Shown here in pieces: positions 47,423 to 60,188 of a stretch of DNA of 64,000 nucleotides. The notes under the pieces were generated by a model. It was not told where the DNA came from. It ran no database searches and saw only the letters and a program-made list of their open reading frames with translations. Numbering within the stretch: position 1 is the first letter of the stretch; each line of letters begins with the position of its first letter. Source of the DNA: Ascaphus truei (taxonomy: Eukaryota; Chordata; Amphibia; Anura; Ascaphidae). The DNA is taken from NCBI GenBank assembly GCA_036426205.1, contig CM071573.1, forward strand, positions 43,636,643 through 43,700,642. Direction: 5' to 3'. Both the position numbers and the translations under genes were made by a program.

Positions 47423-47866
47423 GTGCATATAATCTCTGTTTGCAAGCGTTCTGCAGATTTGAAGGGGAAAAAAGCCCTGATTGTTACAATATGTTACAAA
47501 GGTTAACTATCTGGACACATCTGAGCAACATCGGTTTCCTGAAATATTACACAGCATTTGCACCTGGTTAAACAATAGTCCATCAAGATAAGCGATGTAC
47601 TATCAATAGTTGACTGGTCAATTGGTTTGAACCCTCCGCACGCAGTACTGTACTGTACATATTGTGAATGGAGCTAACTCACTGAATCACAGGCCTCTCA
47701 AGTCCGTGGGATTAATGGAGAAGTGGAGCCCAAGCAAAACTGTAACAGACACATTGAAAACATAGATTATCTAAACCACGCCAAAATGTGATGATATTAC
47801 AGACTCACTGAGGACAGCTAGTGACACACATTTTCTACAGGCATCCTCTTAGCTTATCATTTAAAA
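47423..47866. other. Non-coding sequence, nothing recognised
   Basis: No feature seen; repeated in copy 2. Confidence 0.4.
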
Positions 47867-48064
47867 CAGGGGTGCTGAACCCCAGTCCTCAGGACTCCCC
47901 AACAGATCTGGTTTACTGGATATCCCAGCCCAGCATAGGTGTCTTTGACTGAGCCTCTGATTGAGCCACCTGTGCTGCAGCGGGGATATCCTGAAAACCT
48001 GACCTGTTGGGGGCGGGGTGTTGGGAGGGGGGTGTGTTTTGAAGATTGGAGTAAAACGCCCCTG
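47867..48064. mobile_element. hAT-type foldback MITE, worn (copy 1)
   Basis: It starts caggggtgctgaacccc and ends gtaaaacgcccctg, with the family interior (tgagccacctgtgctg, gatatcctgaaaacctgac). The flanks atttaaaa and actaaata match at 5 of 8 only. A G-rich expansion near 48010-48035 disturbs the right stem. Confidence 0.8.
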
Positions 48065-50394
48065 ACTAAATAAAATGATGGCACACAGGCATAGCGTGAT
48101 CCCTGAACCCTTTCAATTTCTCTACTAGATTGCCCAGGTCAGAAATGTAACTCTTTCATTTATTGTGGCATTTTGATTTTACGGCATGTGCTGGATTTAT
48201 TTTTTGTTTTGCTTTACAACTGGGTGGATTTAGTCAAACTGTTCTATAAAGTTGTTTATTATGATATGGTTTATTTTAGAATGCAAATCAGTTTCATATT
48301 TATATTTTGGCTCAATGTGAAGGGTACGATACATTATAGGTGTCCCAGGTGGACCAAGTTTATCCATATCAAACTCTTGCATCAGTGTATCAATTATGTT
48401 TGCTTGGGTCAACAGTATGTCAAATGTAAAAACATTGTGAATCAAGTGTCTTATACTTGATGGTGATCATAATCCAGTTACACAACCTCCGATGTTCAGT
48501 GTTTTTAATGCTAGAAAAGAAAAATGCAGATATAGAGGCATTTGATACAAACATCCTACAAAATATCATGCACTATGATTGATATGTATCTCATTCCCTT
48601 GGTTTGAACTTGTGTACTGCTTTGGATTTGACTACTCTACCTTCTCCTGCCCTTGAACCCTGGCTTACAGACATCACTACGCTGCTCTCTCCAACCCTTG
48701 AACTCTGGCACACGAACATTACTCTCCGACCTCTGGCACCCCGGACTCAGCAAGTATACGTTAACCCTTTCTTACCAGGCCCGTCAATGCATTACCACAC
48801 TCCGGGCACGCCCTCACTGCTGTGGGTGCGTGTTATACCATTACCACCTCAGTACTGGGGACTGGCCAGGTCTGCAGGCATACAGGCGTTACAATACTAC
48901 TGTTCTAAAGTCCTAGTGGCTCACTGTAAAATACGAATACCCTACTATTCTAGCAACTATGCTCGAACACCGATGAGGAAAGATACAGCCTTGCCGTGGA
49001 CTGCAGAGAAAACTTGATAGCCATCAGGAGAGTAGATCGCATAAAGCAAGAAAGTTAACAATAGAGCGACAGTGCGTCCAAGTCTCGGCGTCATCTTTCC
49101 AGTCCCCTCCCAGTTTCCTCCCTCTTGCAGGTTTCCCCTGGCATCTGGTGGGCATATTTATCACACAGGTATCACTGCTTTTTTTATCCCCCATCTGGGG
49201 ACCGAAATGTTGATAAATTGCTTGTAATTATGTAAATACATTTGAATAACTTTCTTTACAAGTCCACTGGAGTGCCGGATTTCTATTTTTGAATTGTATT
49301 ATCCACCAGGTGTTTGCGCTGACGGGCACCCGTGGCAGGATCAACTGATTTCTACTTGAAATTGTGAGTGCTCCTTTTTTCTAATTGAACAGTTATACTG
49401 ATAGTGTGAATATTATGGAAAATCAATCAAAAACCTATAGTGCAGTGATTAGTTATCCCTGCCACTCAGATGTCAAAAGAAATCTGCAGGTTGCTATCGA
49501 GTTTGTGAAGTGGACTTCAGAAGGAAAAAGTGTGCTTCAGAAAAGAGTGCCCACATCAACAAATTATAAGTGTATACGATTCATGTATACTCTAAGATGT
49601 GCATTGCACAAATATAAAAAAGTATATAGAAAAGTGTTAAAAAAATTATATTATATCAATGATGTGATATAATATGATAAAATGCATAAACTTTAAAAAA
49701 AAAAAAAAACCAATAGCAAATTTTATTCAGGAAAATTCAAGAATTGTTCAAAGATAAATAAACAGCAGATCTACAACAGACCCGGGATAGCAAATGTACA
49801 GTTTAGCCTTTTCTTATATTACTCCTCCTTGGATGTACTGTAGTTACTTCAGTTTAAATCAGCCAGGTGTGTATGCAGCTCTCACATGGTGATATTCCAA
49901 TCCTCACTGAATAGAAGCAATGTAAACTCAGGAAAAGAGAGAGCGCAAGACGCCCCTCAGTATAATACTACAGTGACAAATCATTAAAGTGAGTTTTACA
50001 CTCCATCATTTCTGATTGATAAAAAAGCATTCACACTTTTAAGGGAAGTGTGTTGTCCTTTTGCATGCGTCCTTGGAGCTCCTCCCGGACCCTGTTTTCT
50101 TCCAACTGCTGTTACATCGGTACTTCCTGTAGGAGAAGAGCTGGACTTCCGATCGTCCGGTGGAATTACTGAGCTTCTTGAGTCTTCAATTTACTGGATA
50201 CACAACTTGCAAAGTTCAATCCTACACGTTTTGTTACAGTGTCACTTCATCCGAGTCTGCGTCTTTTATAGTTCCAACAATTGGCCAAAATGTTCAATTA
50301 ACCTGAGCATATGTTACTACTAATTGAACAGTTTACATACAAACGATTCTGACATAAGAGATCTTTGATCACCACTTTACCCTACAAAACAAGT
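48065..50394. other. Non-coding sequence; possible Penelope-type flank
   Basis: No reverse transcriptase is recognisable although a Penelope endonuclease follows. At 49188-49210 a hairpin CCCC-atct-GGGG is followed by ACCGAAATGTTG, which recalls the 3' half of the hammerhead-like motif but lacks the core. An A-run lies at about 49696-49709. Confidence 0.35.
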
Positions 50395-50673
50395 TATCTC
50401 CTATCCTATTCTCCCCTTTCACCAAGTTTATTTGATTCGAGACCCTTCCATTCTAAAATATGAGGTATTCCTAAAGGTTTCTTTGCCAGCGGAAGGTGTT
50501 CCATGTGTGTATGTGCTAGTTCTATTAAATCTATAACACATAGCAAATCTAACTATCACATCAATAACTTTACAAACTGTCACACTAGTTTTGTGATTTA
50601 TCTTCTAAAATGCGGCTGTCATAAGCAATACATAGGCCACACAATAAGAACGTTAAGGTCTAGAATAATTGAG
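50395..50673 (+). pseudogene. Penelope-like element, GIY-YIG endonuclease, first part
   Basis: The frame contains a cysteine-bearing stretch (MCVCASSIKSI), the block INNFTNCHTSFVIYLLKCGC, then KQYIGHTIRTLRSRIIE. This is the GIY-YIG core of Penelope-like retroelements (here YLL and YIG), in which the endonuclease follows the reverse transcriptase and nicks the target. The typical upstream cysteine signature is in part out of frame. Reading is interrupted at 50673 by the foldback insertion and resumes with the same SRIIE at 60189. No reverse transcriptase was found upstream, so the copy is 5'-truncated. The second copy of this part lies at about 58095-58336. Confidence 0.75.
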
Positions 50674-52012
50674 AAACAAAGAAAAGAAAGAAAGCTCCCT
50701 ATTAGCCGCACAAAGGAACACCTATGCCTATATTAAAAATTACTATTTATTAATAAATGATTAAAATATGTTTATTGCAGCAAAAACTAACATGAACCAA
50801 AGTGATTAAAATAAATTAAAAACGGAGGAGGTAACTGTATGCCTAGTTCAAACTAACAGTGTATGCTAGGAATAACTATTGTCAATCAGCATATCCCACT
50901 GCTATATGATTATACTAACAGTGGTAGTTATACCAATACAGTTCTATGTAGTTTGAGGACTACACCTAAATTAGAAAATGGAGAGTATAGCTTAATATAG
51001 TGTGTGCGCTCAAAATAATTGTGGTGTATTTAATTGAGCCAGCTAGATGCTAATATATATGAATATATACACACACATTTATACCAGACCAACAGGTTCA
51101 AAGGTTAATGAACCTATAGGTCTGTCATGATAACCAAGACAGCTATCTCAAGATCACAAAGTATGTGTCTTGTACTCGGAACCATAACAATAGGAGAGTA
51201 GTCAGTGTTGTGCTTCCTTTAGAAGGCTCCGAAACACTCTAACTGAGAAAAGGCAACAGACCTCTCCGATATAGCCAGCGCACTAGGTGGTGACGCTTAG
51301 CCTGCCCAACATATGTTTCACCGTTGTGTGTGATAGGTCTTCTACATATATATCCCTCCCACACTTCAAATTGGGTTACATAATGTTGAAAGTCCCTAAT
51401 TGGCTGTGACATATCACATGGCTAATGATATGTCTCATTAGTGGGTGGTGGTCATGTGACCTTGGCCCCTGGTTATCCAGCCCCTTTATTTTATTGAGGG
51501 GGAGGAGGGGAGTAGGGGAGGGGAAGTACAGGGAATCCCATATAATTCATGGCCGGGAGTAGCGTCGCGTCATCAGCATGCGACATCCCACACTAGCAAC
51601 AGACAGCATGATGCCAGCAATGGGGTAAGAATCATGTGTATAAAGATCTGAGAGAATCACTCTGTATTTGCCCCGATGAAGCCACAACGGTGAAACATAT
51701 GTTGGGCAGGCTAAGCGTCACCACCTAGTGCGCTGGCTATATCGGAGAGGTCTGTTGCCTTTTCTCAGTTAGAGTGTTTCGGAGCCTTCTAAAGGAAGCA
51801 CAACACTGACTACTCTCCTATTGTTATGGTTCCGAGTACAAGACACATACTTTGTGATCTTGAGATAGCTAGATGCTAATATATATGAATATATACACAC
51901 ACATTTATACCAGACCAACAGGTTCAAAGGTTAATGAACCTATAGGTCTGTCATGATAACCAAGACAGCTGGCTCAATTAAATACACCACAATTATTTTG
52001 AGCGCACACACT
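50674..52012. mobile_element. Foldback insertion in the Penelope endonuclease (copy 1, right arm cut off)
   Basis: It starts right after tctagaataattgag (50659-50673). The left arm (50674 to about 51330) has its inverted complement from about 51680 onward, with a spacer of about 350 bp. The arms are very similar. The right arm breaks off at 52012, where duplicate copy 2 begins. Within the right arm a 96-bp segment (51871-51966) is inverted against expectation. No coding sequence is present. Confidence 0.8.
51669..51708 (+). ncRNA. Hammerhead-like motif at the foldback axis
   Basis: TGCCC (stem I), CGATGA (core lacking U4), an extra A, GCC-ACAAC-GGT (short stem II), GAAA, CATATG, TT, then GGGCA, pairing perfectly with TGCCC. 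Here the stem III palindrome is ACATATGT instead of ACGCGT, i.e. a different sequence that keeps self-complementarity. The left arm keeps only the 3' half (minus strand, about 51303-51325). In copy 2 the motif lies at 59305-59342 and is damaged after GAAAC. Confidence 0.35.
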
Positions 52013-52013
52013 A

Positions 52014-55000
52014 CAGTATCATCTATATGTAATGCCACCCAAACCTACCTCTCCTCTCGTGAGCTCTCCCCCTCTCTCCTGTGCCGTGTCACCAACTGTC
52101 TCTCTGCAATATCCTCCTGATGTCCCACCATTCCAAAACATGTTCAAACAGAATTAATAATCTTTACCCCTTCCACTGTCACCCCTCCAGTCAACCTATG
52201 TCACTGTTGTAACATCACAATCCTCATTAACACACCTAACCGCTGCCTAGGAGTCATCTTTGACTCGCCCTCTCTTACATTCCTCACATTCAGTCCCTCA
52301 CTAAGTCCTTCCCGCCCATTGCTAGAATATGCCCTTTTCTCACTCACATGCATCTGTTCCACCTTGACTATGGCAACCTTCTCCTAGTTGGCATTCCGCT
52401 CATCCACCTGTCCCAACAAATCCATCCAATGCTGCTGCCAACTCATCTACCCCACCACGTTCCACTCTGCTGCTCCACTAAGCAAATGCCACATTGGCTT
52501 CCAATATCCTGTAGAATTAATATAAAACCAAAGTTCTGGACTTACAAAGCTCTCAACAACACTGCCCCCCTTACATGTCAGCCCTCATCACAAATATTAC
52601 TTTAACGTCCTCTCTGCTCACCACGATATCCGCCTCTTCTCCTGCCTTATTACCTTCTCTCACTCCCTCTAACAAGACTTCTCCTGTGCTGCCCCCACAC
52701 TCTAGAATTCCGCTTTGTATCACAGACTCTCCCCCAGTTTTCAGACATTCAAAACTCTCAGAAAATTCACCTTTATAAGGAAACATATCTGGCATACCCC
52801 TAACATCCAAACCACCACCCCACCCTATTGGTACCAGCTGCGGGGCTGGACAAACCTACGCTATTTAACACCCCCTATCTTCACACACCCAAAACGTAAT
52901 GAATCCAGATGTGCGGCTGGACCATACTCCACCCTGAAACATACTCTATCCCACAATGAACAGCCACTTTACCTTCTGTTTCAACATTGCACCTTATACC
53001 CTCTAGCATGTAAGCTCTCAGGATCAGGGCCTCATTTCCATCTGTGTATCTGTTTGCACTTGTTTGTCCTTATTGTATTTGTAAGTCATTCAGTTTGTAA
53101 TTGATGTCACTCTGTACCCCAACTGTACCACACTGTGGAATAATAATGTATGTTTAAGGCCACTGGTGTATATCGGGTAATGAACCCATAAGAACCCCTC
53201 CATGGCTCAAAGATTAACATCACTACAATACGATGCTTTGCAATGTGTAAGAGGGAAGCAAAAATTTATTTTATTTTTAATAACAGAAGTTTTACAATAT
53301 GTTTGACATATTTCAAGTAGAACACATAATTCCGTTGTATTATCATCCATTACATAATGGATTTGCAGATAGTGCACATTATATTGGCCTTATTGTGTAA
53401 TTGTTCCTTTCTGTTGCTTATGTAACCCATCACTAGCCATAACCCTGCTGGATTCCTTTTCTATACGGCAACCTGATTCTCTCAGTCCGAGTTATTCATC
53501 TGTTGTTGAGACGCAAGTATCACACAAACCACACAAAAATCTCTTTGTGAAATGACACAGTTTATTTGACTTGATGAATTAGACATGAATTTTTCATGAC
53601 GGTTCTCGCTTCTCCTACACATTTAATTCATTTCAATCTTAGCTTGGCCCAAGGAATCACTGTAATTTAATCCATGCCTCGTGCAGACAGGTCTGCCAGA
53701 CACAGCAATATGATGGGTTACAGTTCCAAGAGAGCTTATACTCTGAGTGATGGATGTTTTCTTTTCCAATGGACATGCTTAAAGCTGCAGTGCCACCTGT
53801 GCATTTATCCCGGACCCTCCTTTTGTCTCCATGCACATTTCCTATCTCTCTGACCTCATTTTGACTTCCTTTCTGCTCTACACATATGAACTGACACTTG
53901 TATGCCTAAGTACCACTAACCTATACAGCTGTTTTTCTGAAATGAAAATCCTATGATTACCAGGGGGATCTCAAAAATATTGGACTGTTCGATGTAGATT
54001 ACTTCCCTACCTAGGGTTTGCCAGGTGGCTTCTCTAAAAATACTGGACACAATGGTGAAAGGTGCAACACACACACACTTCTCACCTCCTCTTGATTGGC
54101 TGCATTACCCAGCAGCAGCCAATCAGGATGGAGGAAGGCTGTCCAGCCCATAGCAACAGCCCTGCTCTCACCCTGCTTGGTGAAATAACGCAGCCCACAG
54201 CTGGTCAGTCTTATGTCCGAGAGGAAATACTGGTATACACATACATGTCCAATATTACCTCAATTTTTTTACTGGACGGAGTGTCCATATAAAGACAGTC
54301 CGGTTCAATACTGGACACCTGCCAACCTTAAAATCCTACCACATCACACAGCGTTCGCAAAGCTGCCATATTAAAATTAAATTATTAGAGTGCTGATGTT
54401 TTTCTTTTTTAATTTTGTTTATTAAATGAAACCAACAGGTTTAATTATTATTTATTTTTTTTAATAACCTAAAGCAGAGCAATGTTACAGCAATAACAAA
54501 AGCAGCTGTTTATACTACTCTTTATGTTAGATTTTTAGAGTCCCAAAAGTACAACCCAGAAATATAAATTCCTAGTTTCCAGCTCATATGCACCAGCAGA
54601 CCCTGTAGCCGCCTAGGCGAAGGTGGCCATGACCAGTGGGCATGGCTCTCCCTCACCTCCGGTGCTCCTGGCCTCTCCCCATCCCGCAGGCGCGAGCGGA
54701 GGATGACACAGCTAGGGGGCGGGATGGGGAGGAGCAGGGGAGAAGCCAAGGGGGTTTTAAAACCATGCCGGAGCAAGCGCGCTCTTTCTGCTCCCGGCTG
54801 ACACATTTCCGCTGCCTTGTATACCTCCAGATCGAGCCTTTCATTACTTGTATGTGTTTATGTGGGTATTGGGTAAGAGGGGAGGCGAGCTCCCTCTTAG
54901 CCTCCCTGGTCATGCAAAAATAGTAATGATTGTGAAATAATATCTACCAGATGACTTACTTATTTTGCAGCACAGTGTAATATATTCAGACGGACATATT

Positions 55001-58000
55001 AGGAAGCAGGATATGGAATGTTGGGAATAACACCATATTGGTCAAAGATTGGTCAAAGAGTTTACTGTGTGTGTGTGTGTGGTGTGTGTGTGTGTGGTGT
55101 GTGGTGTGTGTGTAACGTGCGTGCGTGCCGTGCGTGCGTGCGTGCGTGTGTGCATAAATCTCTGTTTGCAAGCGTTCTCAGATTTGAAGGGGAAAAAAGC
55201 CCTGATTGTTACAATATGTTACAAAGGTTAACTATCTGGACCATCTAGCAACATCGGTTTTCCTGAAATATTACACAGCATTTGCACCTGGGTAAACAAA
55301 TAGTCCATCAAGATAAGCGATGTACTATCAATATTTGACTGGTCAATTGGTTTGAACCCTCCGCACGATTACTGTACTGTACATATGTGAATGGAGCTAA
55401 CTCACTGAATCACAGGCCTCTCAAGTCCGTGGGATTAATGGAGAATGGAGCCCAAGCAAAACTGTAACAGACCCATTGAAAACATAGATTATCTAAACCA
55501 CGCCAAAATGTATGATATTACAGACTCACTAGAGGACGCTAGTGACACACATTTTCTACAGCATCCTCTTAGCTTATCATTTAAAACAGGGGTGCTGAAC
55601 CCCAGTCCTCAGACTCCCCACGATCTGGTTTCTGGATATCCCAGCCCAGCATAGTGTCTTTGACTGAGCCTCTGATTGAGCCCACCTGTGCTGGCAGCGG
55701 GATATCCTGAAAACCTGACCTGTTGGGGCGGGTGTTGGGAGGGGGGTGTGTTTTTGAAGATTGGAGTAAAACGCCCCTGACTAAATAAAATGATGGCACA
55801 CAGGCATAGCGTGATCCCTGAACCCTTTCAATTTCTCTACTAGATTGCCCAGGTCAGAAATGTAACTCTTTCATTTATGTTGGCATTTTGATTTTACGGA
55901 TTTGCTGGATTTATTTTTTGTTTGCTTTACAACTGGGTGGATTTAGTCAAACTGTTCTATAAAGTTGTTTATTATGATATGGTTTATTTTAGAATGCAAA
56001 TCAGTTTCATATTTATATTTTGGCTCAATGTGAAGGGTACATACATTATAGGTTGTCCCAGGTGGACCAATTTTATCCATATCAAACTCTTGCATCAGTG
56101 TATCAATTATGTTTGCTTGGTCACAGTATGTCAAATGTAAAAACATTGTGAATCAAGTGCTTATACTTGATGGTGATCATAATCCAGTTACACAACCTCC
56201 GATGTTCAGTGTTTTTAATGCTAGAAAAGAAAAATGCAGATATAGAGGCTTTGATACAAACATCCTACAAAATATCATGCACTATGATTGATATGTATCT
56301 CATTCCCTTGGTTTGAACTTGTGTACTGCTTGGATTTGACTACTCTACCTTCTCCTGCCCTTGAACCCTGGCTTACAGACATCACTACGCTGCTCTCTCC
56401 ACCCTTGACTCTGGCACACGAACACTACTCTCCGACCTCTGGCACCCCGGACTCAGCAAGTATACGTTAACCCTTTCTTACCAGGCCCGTCAATGCATTA
56501 CCACACTCCGGCACGCCCTCACTGCTGTGGGTGCGTGTTATACCATTACCACCTCAGTACTGGGGACTGGCCAGGTCTGCAGGCATACAGGTCGTTACAA
56601 TACTACTGTTTCAAAGTCCTAGTGGCTCACTGTAAAATACGAATACCCTACTATTCTAGCAACTATGCTCGAACACCGATGAGGAAAGATACAGCCTTGC
56701 CGTGGACTGCAGAAAACTTGATAGCTCAGGAGAGTAGATCGCATAAAGCAAGAAGTTAACAATAGAGCGACAGTGGCGTCCAAGTCTCGGCGTCATCTTC
56801 TCCAGTCCCCTCCCAGTTTCCTCCCTCTGCAGTTTCCCCTGCATCTGGTGGGCATTTTATCACACAGGTATCACTGCTTTTTTTATCCCCCATCTGGGGA
56901 CCGAAATGTTGATAATTGCTTGTAATTATTAATACATTTGAATAACTTTCTTTACAAGTCCACTGAGTGCCGGATTTCTATTTTTGAATTGTATTATCCA
57001 CCAGGTTTTTGCGCTGACGGGCACCGTGGCAGGATCAACTGATTTCTACTTGAAATTGTGAGTGCTCCTTTTTTCTAATTGAACATTTAACTGATAGTGT
57101 GAATATTATGGAAAATCAATCAAAAACCTATAGTGCAGTGATTAGTTATCCTGCCACCCAGATGTCAAAAGAATCTGCAGGTTGCTATCGAGTTTGTGAA
57201 GTGGACTTCAAGGAAAAAGTGTGCTTCAAGAAAGAGTGCCCACATCAACAAATTATAGTGTATCCGATTCATGTATACTCTAAGATGTGCATTCACAAAT
57301 TAAAAGTATTAGAAAGTGTTAAAAATTTATATTCAATGATGTGATATATATGATAAAATGCATAAACTTTAAAAAAAAAAAAAACCAATAGCAATTTTAT
57401 TCAGGAAATTCAGAATTGTTCAAAGATAAATAAACAGCAGATCTACAACAGACCCGGGATAGCAAATGTACAGTTTAGCCTTTTCTTATATTACTCCTCC
57501 TTGGATGTACTGTAGTTTCCTTCATTTAAATCACCAGGTGTGTATGCAGCTCTCACATGTTGATATTCCAATCCTCACTGAATGAAGCAATGTAAACTCA
57601 GGAAAGAGAGAGCGGCAAGACGCCCCTCAGTATAATACTACAGTGACAAATCATTAAAGTGAGTTTTACACTCCTCATTTCTGATTGATAAAAAAGCATT
57701 CACACTTTTAAGGGAAGTGTGTTGTCCTTTTGCATGCGTCCTTGGAGCTCCTCCCGGACCCTGTTTTCTTCCAACTGCTGTTACATCGGTACTTCCTGTA
57801 GGAGAAGAGCTGGACTTTCCGATCGTCCGGTGGAATTACTGAGCTTCTTGAGTCTTCAATTTACTGGATACACAACTTGCAAAGTTCAATCCTACACGTT
57901 TTGTTACAGTGCACTTCATCCGAGTCTGCGTCTTTTTATAGTTCCAACAATTGGCCAAAATGTTTCAATTAACCTGAGCATTGTTACTACTAATTGAACA

Positions 58001-59480
58001 GTTTACATACAAACGATTGACATAAGAGATCTTTGATCACCACTTATACCCTACAAAAAAGTTATCTCCTATCCTATTCTCCCCTTTCACCAAGTTTATT
58101 TGATTCGAGACCCTTCCATTCAAAATATGAGTATTCCTAAAGGTTTCTTTGCCAGCGGAAGGTGTTCCATGTGTGTATGTGCTAGTTCTATTAAATCTAT
58201 ACACATAGCAAATCTAACTATCACATCAATACTTTACAAACTGTCACACTAGTTTTGTGATTTATCTTCTAAAATGCGGCTGTCATAAGCAATACTAGGC
58301 CACACAATAAGAACGTTAAGGTCTAGAATAATTGAGAACAAAGAAGAAAGAAAGCCCTCCCTATTAGCCGCACAAGGAACAACCTTGCCTATATTAAATT
58401 CTTTTTTTATGATTAATATGTTTATTGCAGCCAAACTAACATGAACCAAAGTGATTAAAATAAATTAAAAACGGAGGAGGTAACTGTATGCCTAGTTCAA
58501 ACTAACAGTGTATGCTAGGAATACTATTGTCAATCAGCATATCCTGCTATTGAATTATACTAACGTGGTAGTTATACCAAACAGTTCTATGTAGTTTGAG
58601 GACTACACCTAAATTAAGAATGGAGAGTATAGCTTAATATAGTGTGTGCGCTCAAAAATAATTGTGGTGTATTTAATTGAGCCAGCTAGATGCTAATATA
58701 TATGAATATATACACACACATTTATACCAGACACCAACGTTCAAAGGTTAATGAACCTATAGGTCTGTCATGATAACCAAGACAGGCTATCTCAAGATCA
58801 CAAAGTATGTGTCTGTACTCGGAACCAAACAATAGGAGAGTAGTCAAGTGTTGTGCTTCCTTTAGAAGGCTCCGAAACACTCTAACTGGAAAAGGCAACA
58901 GACCTCTCCGATATAGCCACGCACTAGGTGGTGCGCTTAGCCTGCCCAACATATGTTTCACCGTTGTGTGTGATAGGTCTTCTACATATAATCCCTCCCA
59001 CACTTCAAATTGGGTTACATAATGTTGAAAGTCCCTAATTGGCTGTGACATATCACATGGCTAATGATATGTCTCATTAGTGTGGTGTGGTCATGTGACC
59101 TTGGCCCCCTGGTTATCCAGCCCTTTATTTTATTGAGGGGGAGGAGGGGAGTAGGGGGGGGAAGTACAGGGAATCCCATATAATTCATGGCCGGGAAGTA
59201 GCGTCGCGTCATCAGCAGCGACATCCCACACTAGCAACAGACAGCATGATGCCAGCAATGGGGTAGAATCATGTGTATAAATCTGAGAGAATCACTCTGT
59301 ATTTGCCCCGATGAAGCCACAACGGTGAAACATTTTTTGGCAGGCTAAGCGTCACCACCTAGTGCGCTGGCTATATCGGAGAGGTCTGTTGCCTTTTCTC
59401 AGTTAGAGTGTTTCGGAGCCTTCTAAAGGAAGCAACACTGACTACTCCTCCTATGTTATGGTTCCGAGTACAAGACACAT
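52014..59480 (+). repeat. Direct duplication, copy 2, full of single-base losses
   Basis: It corresponds to 44229-51845. The offset is 7785 at the start and 7635 at the motif gatgaagccacaacgg (51675 against 59310), so copy 2 is about 150 bp shorter over about 7.45 kb. Differences are overwhelmingly isolated single-base indels (gtagatgcc against gtaatgcc, tcctggatg against tcctgatg) and few substitutions. After about 59480 the sequence is regular again. It contains second copies of the LINE 3' part (to about 53170), hAT-like MITE (54013-54335), SSR (55064-55152), foldback MITE (55587-55779) and Penelope fragment (58095-58336). They should not be counted as independent insertions. Confidence 0.9.
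55587..55779. mobile_element. hAT-type foldback MITE (copy 2 of 47867-48064)
   Basis: Same ends and interior as the copy at 47867, with several single-base losses. It has the same flanks and so belongs to the duplicated block, not to a new insertion. Confidence 0.8.
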
Positions 59481-60188
59481 ACTTTGTGATCTTGAGATAG
59501 CTGTCTTGGTTATCATGACAGACCTATAGGTTCATTAACCTTTGAACCTGTTGGTCTGGTATAAATGTGTGTGTATATATTCATATATATTAGCATCTAG
59601 CTGGCTCAATTAAATACACCACAATTATTTTGAGCGCACACACTATATTAAGCTATACTCTCCATTTTCTAATTTAGGTGTAGTCCTCAAACTACATAGA
59701 ACTGTATTGGTATAACTACCACTGTTAGTATAATCATATAGCATTGGGATATGCTGATTGACAATAGTTATTCCTAGCATACACTGTTAGTTTGAACTAG
59801 GCATACAGTTACCATGGCCCCCAGGTGGTCTCCTTGGGTCACCGTGGGCCACAATTGGGCCCCCACGGTAGGCCCGCGGATGGCCCGTTTTTAATTTATT
59901 TTAATCACTTTGGTTCATGTTAGTTTTTGCTGCAATAAACATATTTTAATCATTTATTAATAAATAGTAATTTTTAATATAGGCATAGGTGTTCCTTTGT
60001 GAGGCTAATAGGGAGCTTTCTTTCTTTTCTTTGTTCATCATTAACCCCATCCCTGCCAGCACCACCTCCGCACCCTTTATTGCAGTTTTTGTTCCGTCAT
60101 CACACATTCACAATTTATTGGTTCCCCACTTCTTCATTGGTGTAGTGCAAGGTGCACAACTTGACCTTTTTAGGCCATTCTACCTCCC
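58337..60188. mobile_element. Foldback insertion, complete form, 1852 bp
   Basis: Bounded by a perfect 15-bp duplication tctagaataattgag (58322-58336 and 60189-60203). The left arm, about 650 bp, begins aacaaagaagaaagaaagcc. The right arm ends agggagctttctttcttttc near 60028, followed by about 160 bp of single-copy sequence up to the target duplication. A 15-bp target duplication speaks for a retroelement-type insertion (LINE or Penelope), not a DNA transposon. The right arm holds a 73-bp GC-rich block (59814-59886) that the left arm lacks. No coding sequence is recognised. Confidence 0.75.

Larger units (their letters stand above)
44229..52013 (+). repeat. Direct duplication of about 7.8 kb, copy 1
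   Basis: The sequence from cagtatcatctatatgta (44229) is repeated from 52014 in the same order and orientation, covering the LINE end, SSR, MITE, Penelope fragment and foldback. Copy 1 reads cleanly. At 52012 it breaks off inside the right arm of the foldback, at gcgcacacacta, and copy 2 starts at once. The likeliest explanation is a false duplication in the assembly. Confidence 0.9.

Noticed and set aside
49188..49212. Hairpin CCCC/GGGG followed by CGAAATGTTG as a further hammerhead-like site
   Set aside because: No CTGANGA-like core on the 5' side and no stem I; only the 3' half resembles the motif.
52014..59480. Second set of MITE, LINE end, SSR and Penelope fragment as independent insertions
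   Set aside because: Same flanks, order and spacing as at 44229-51845; they are one duplicated, probably falsely duplicated, block.
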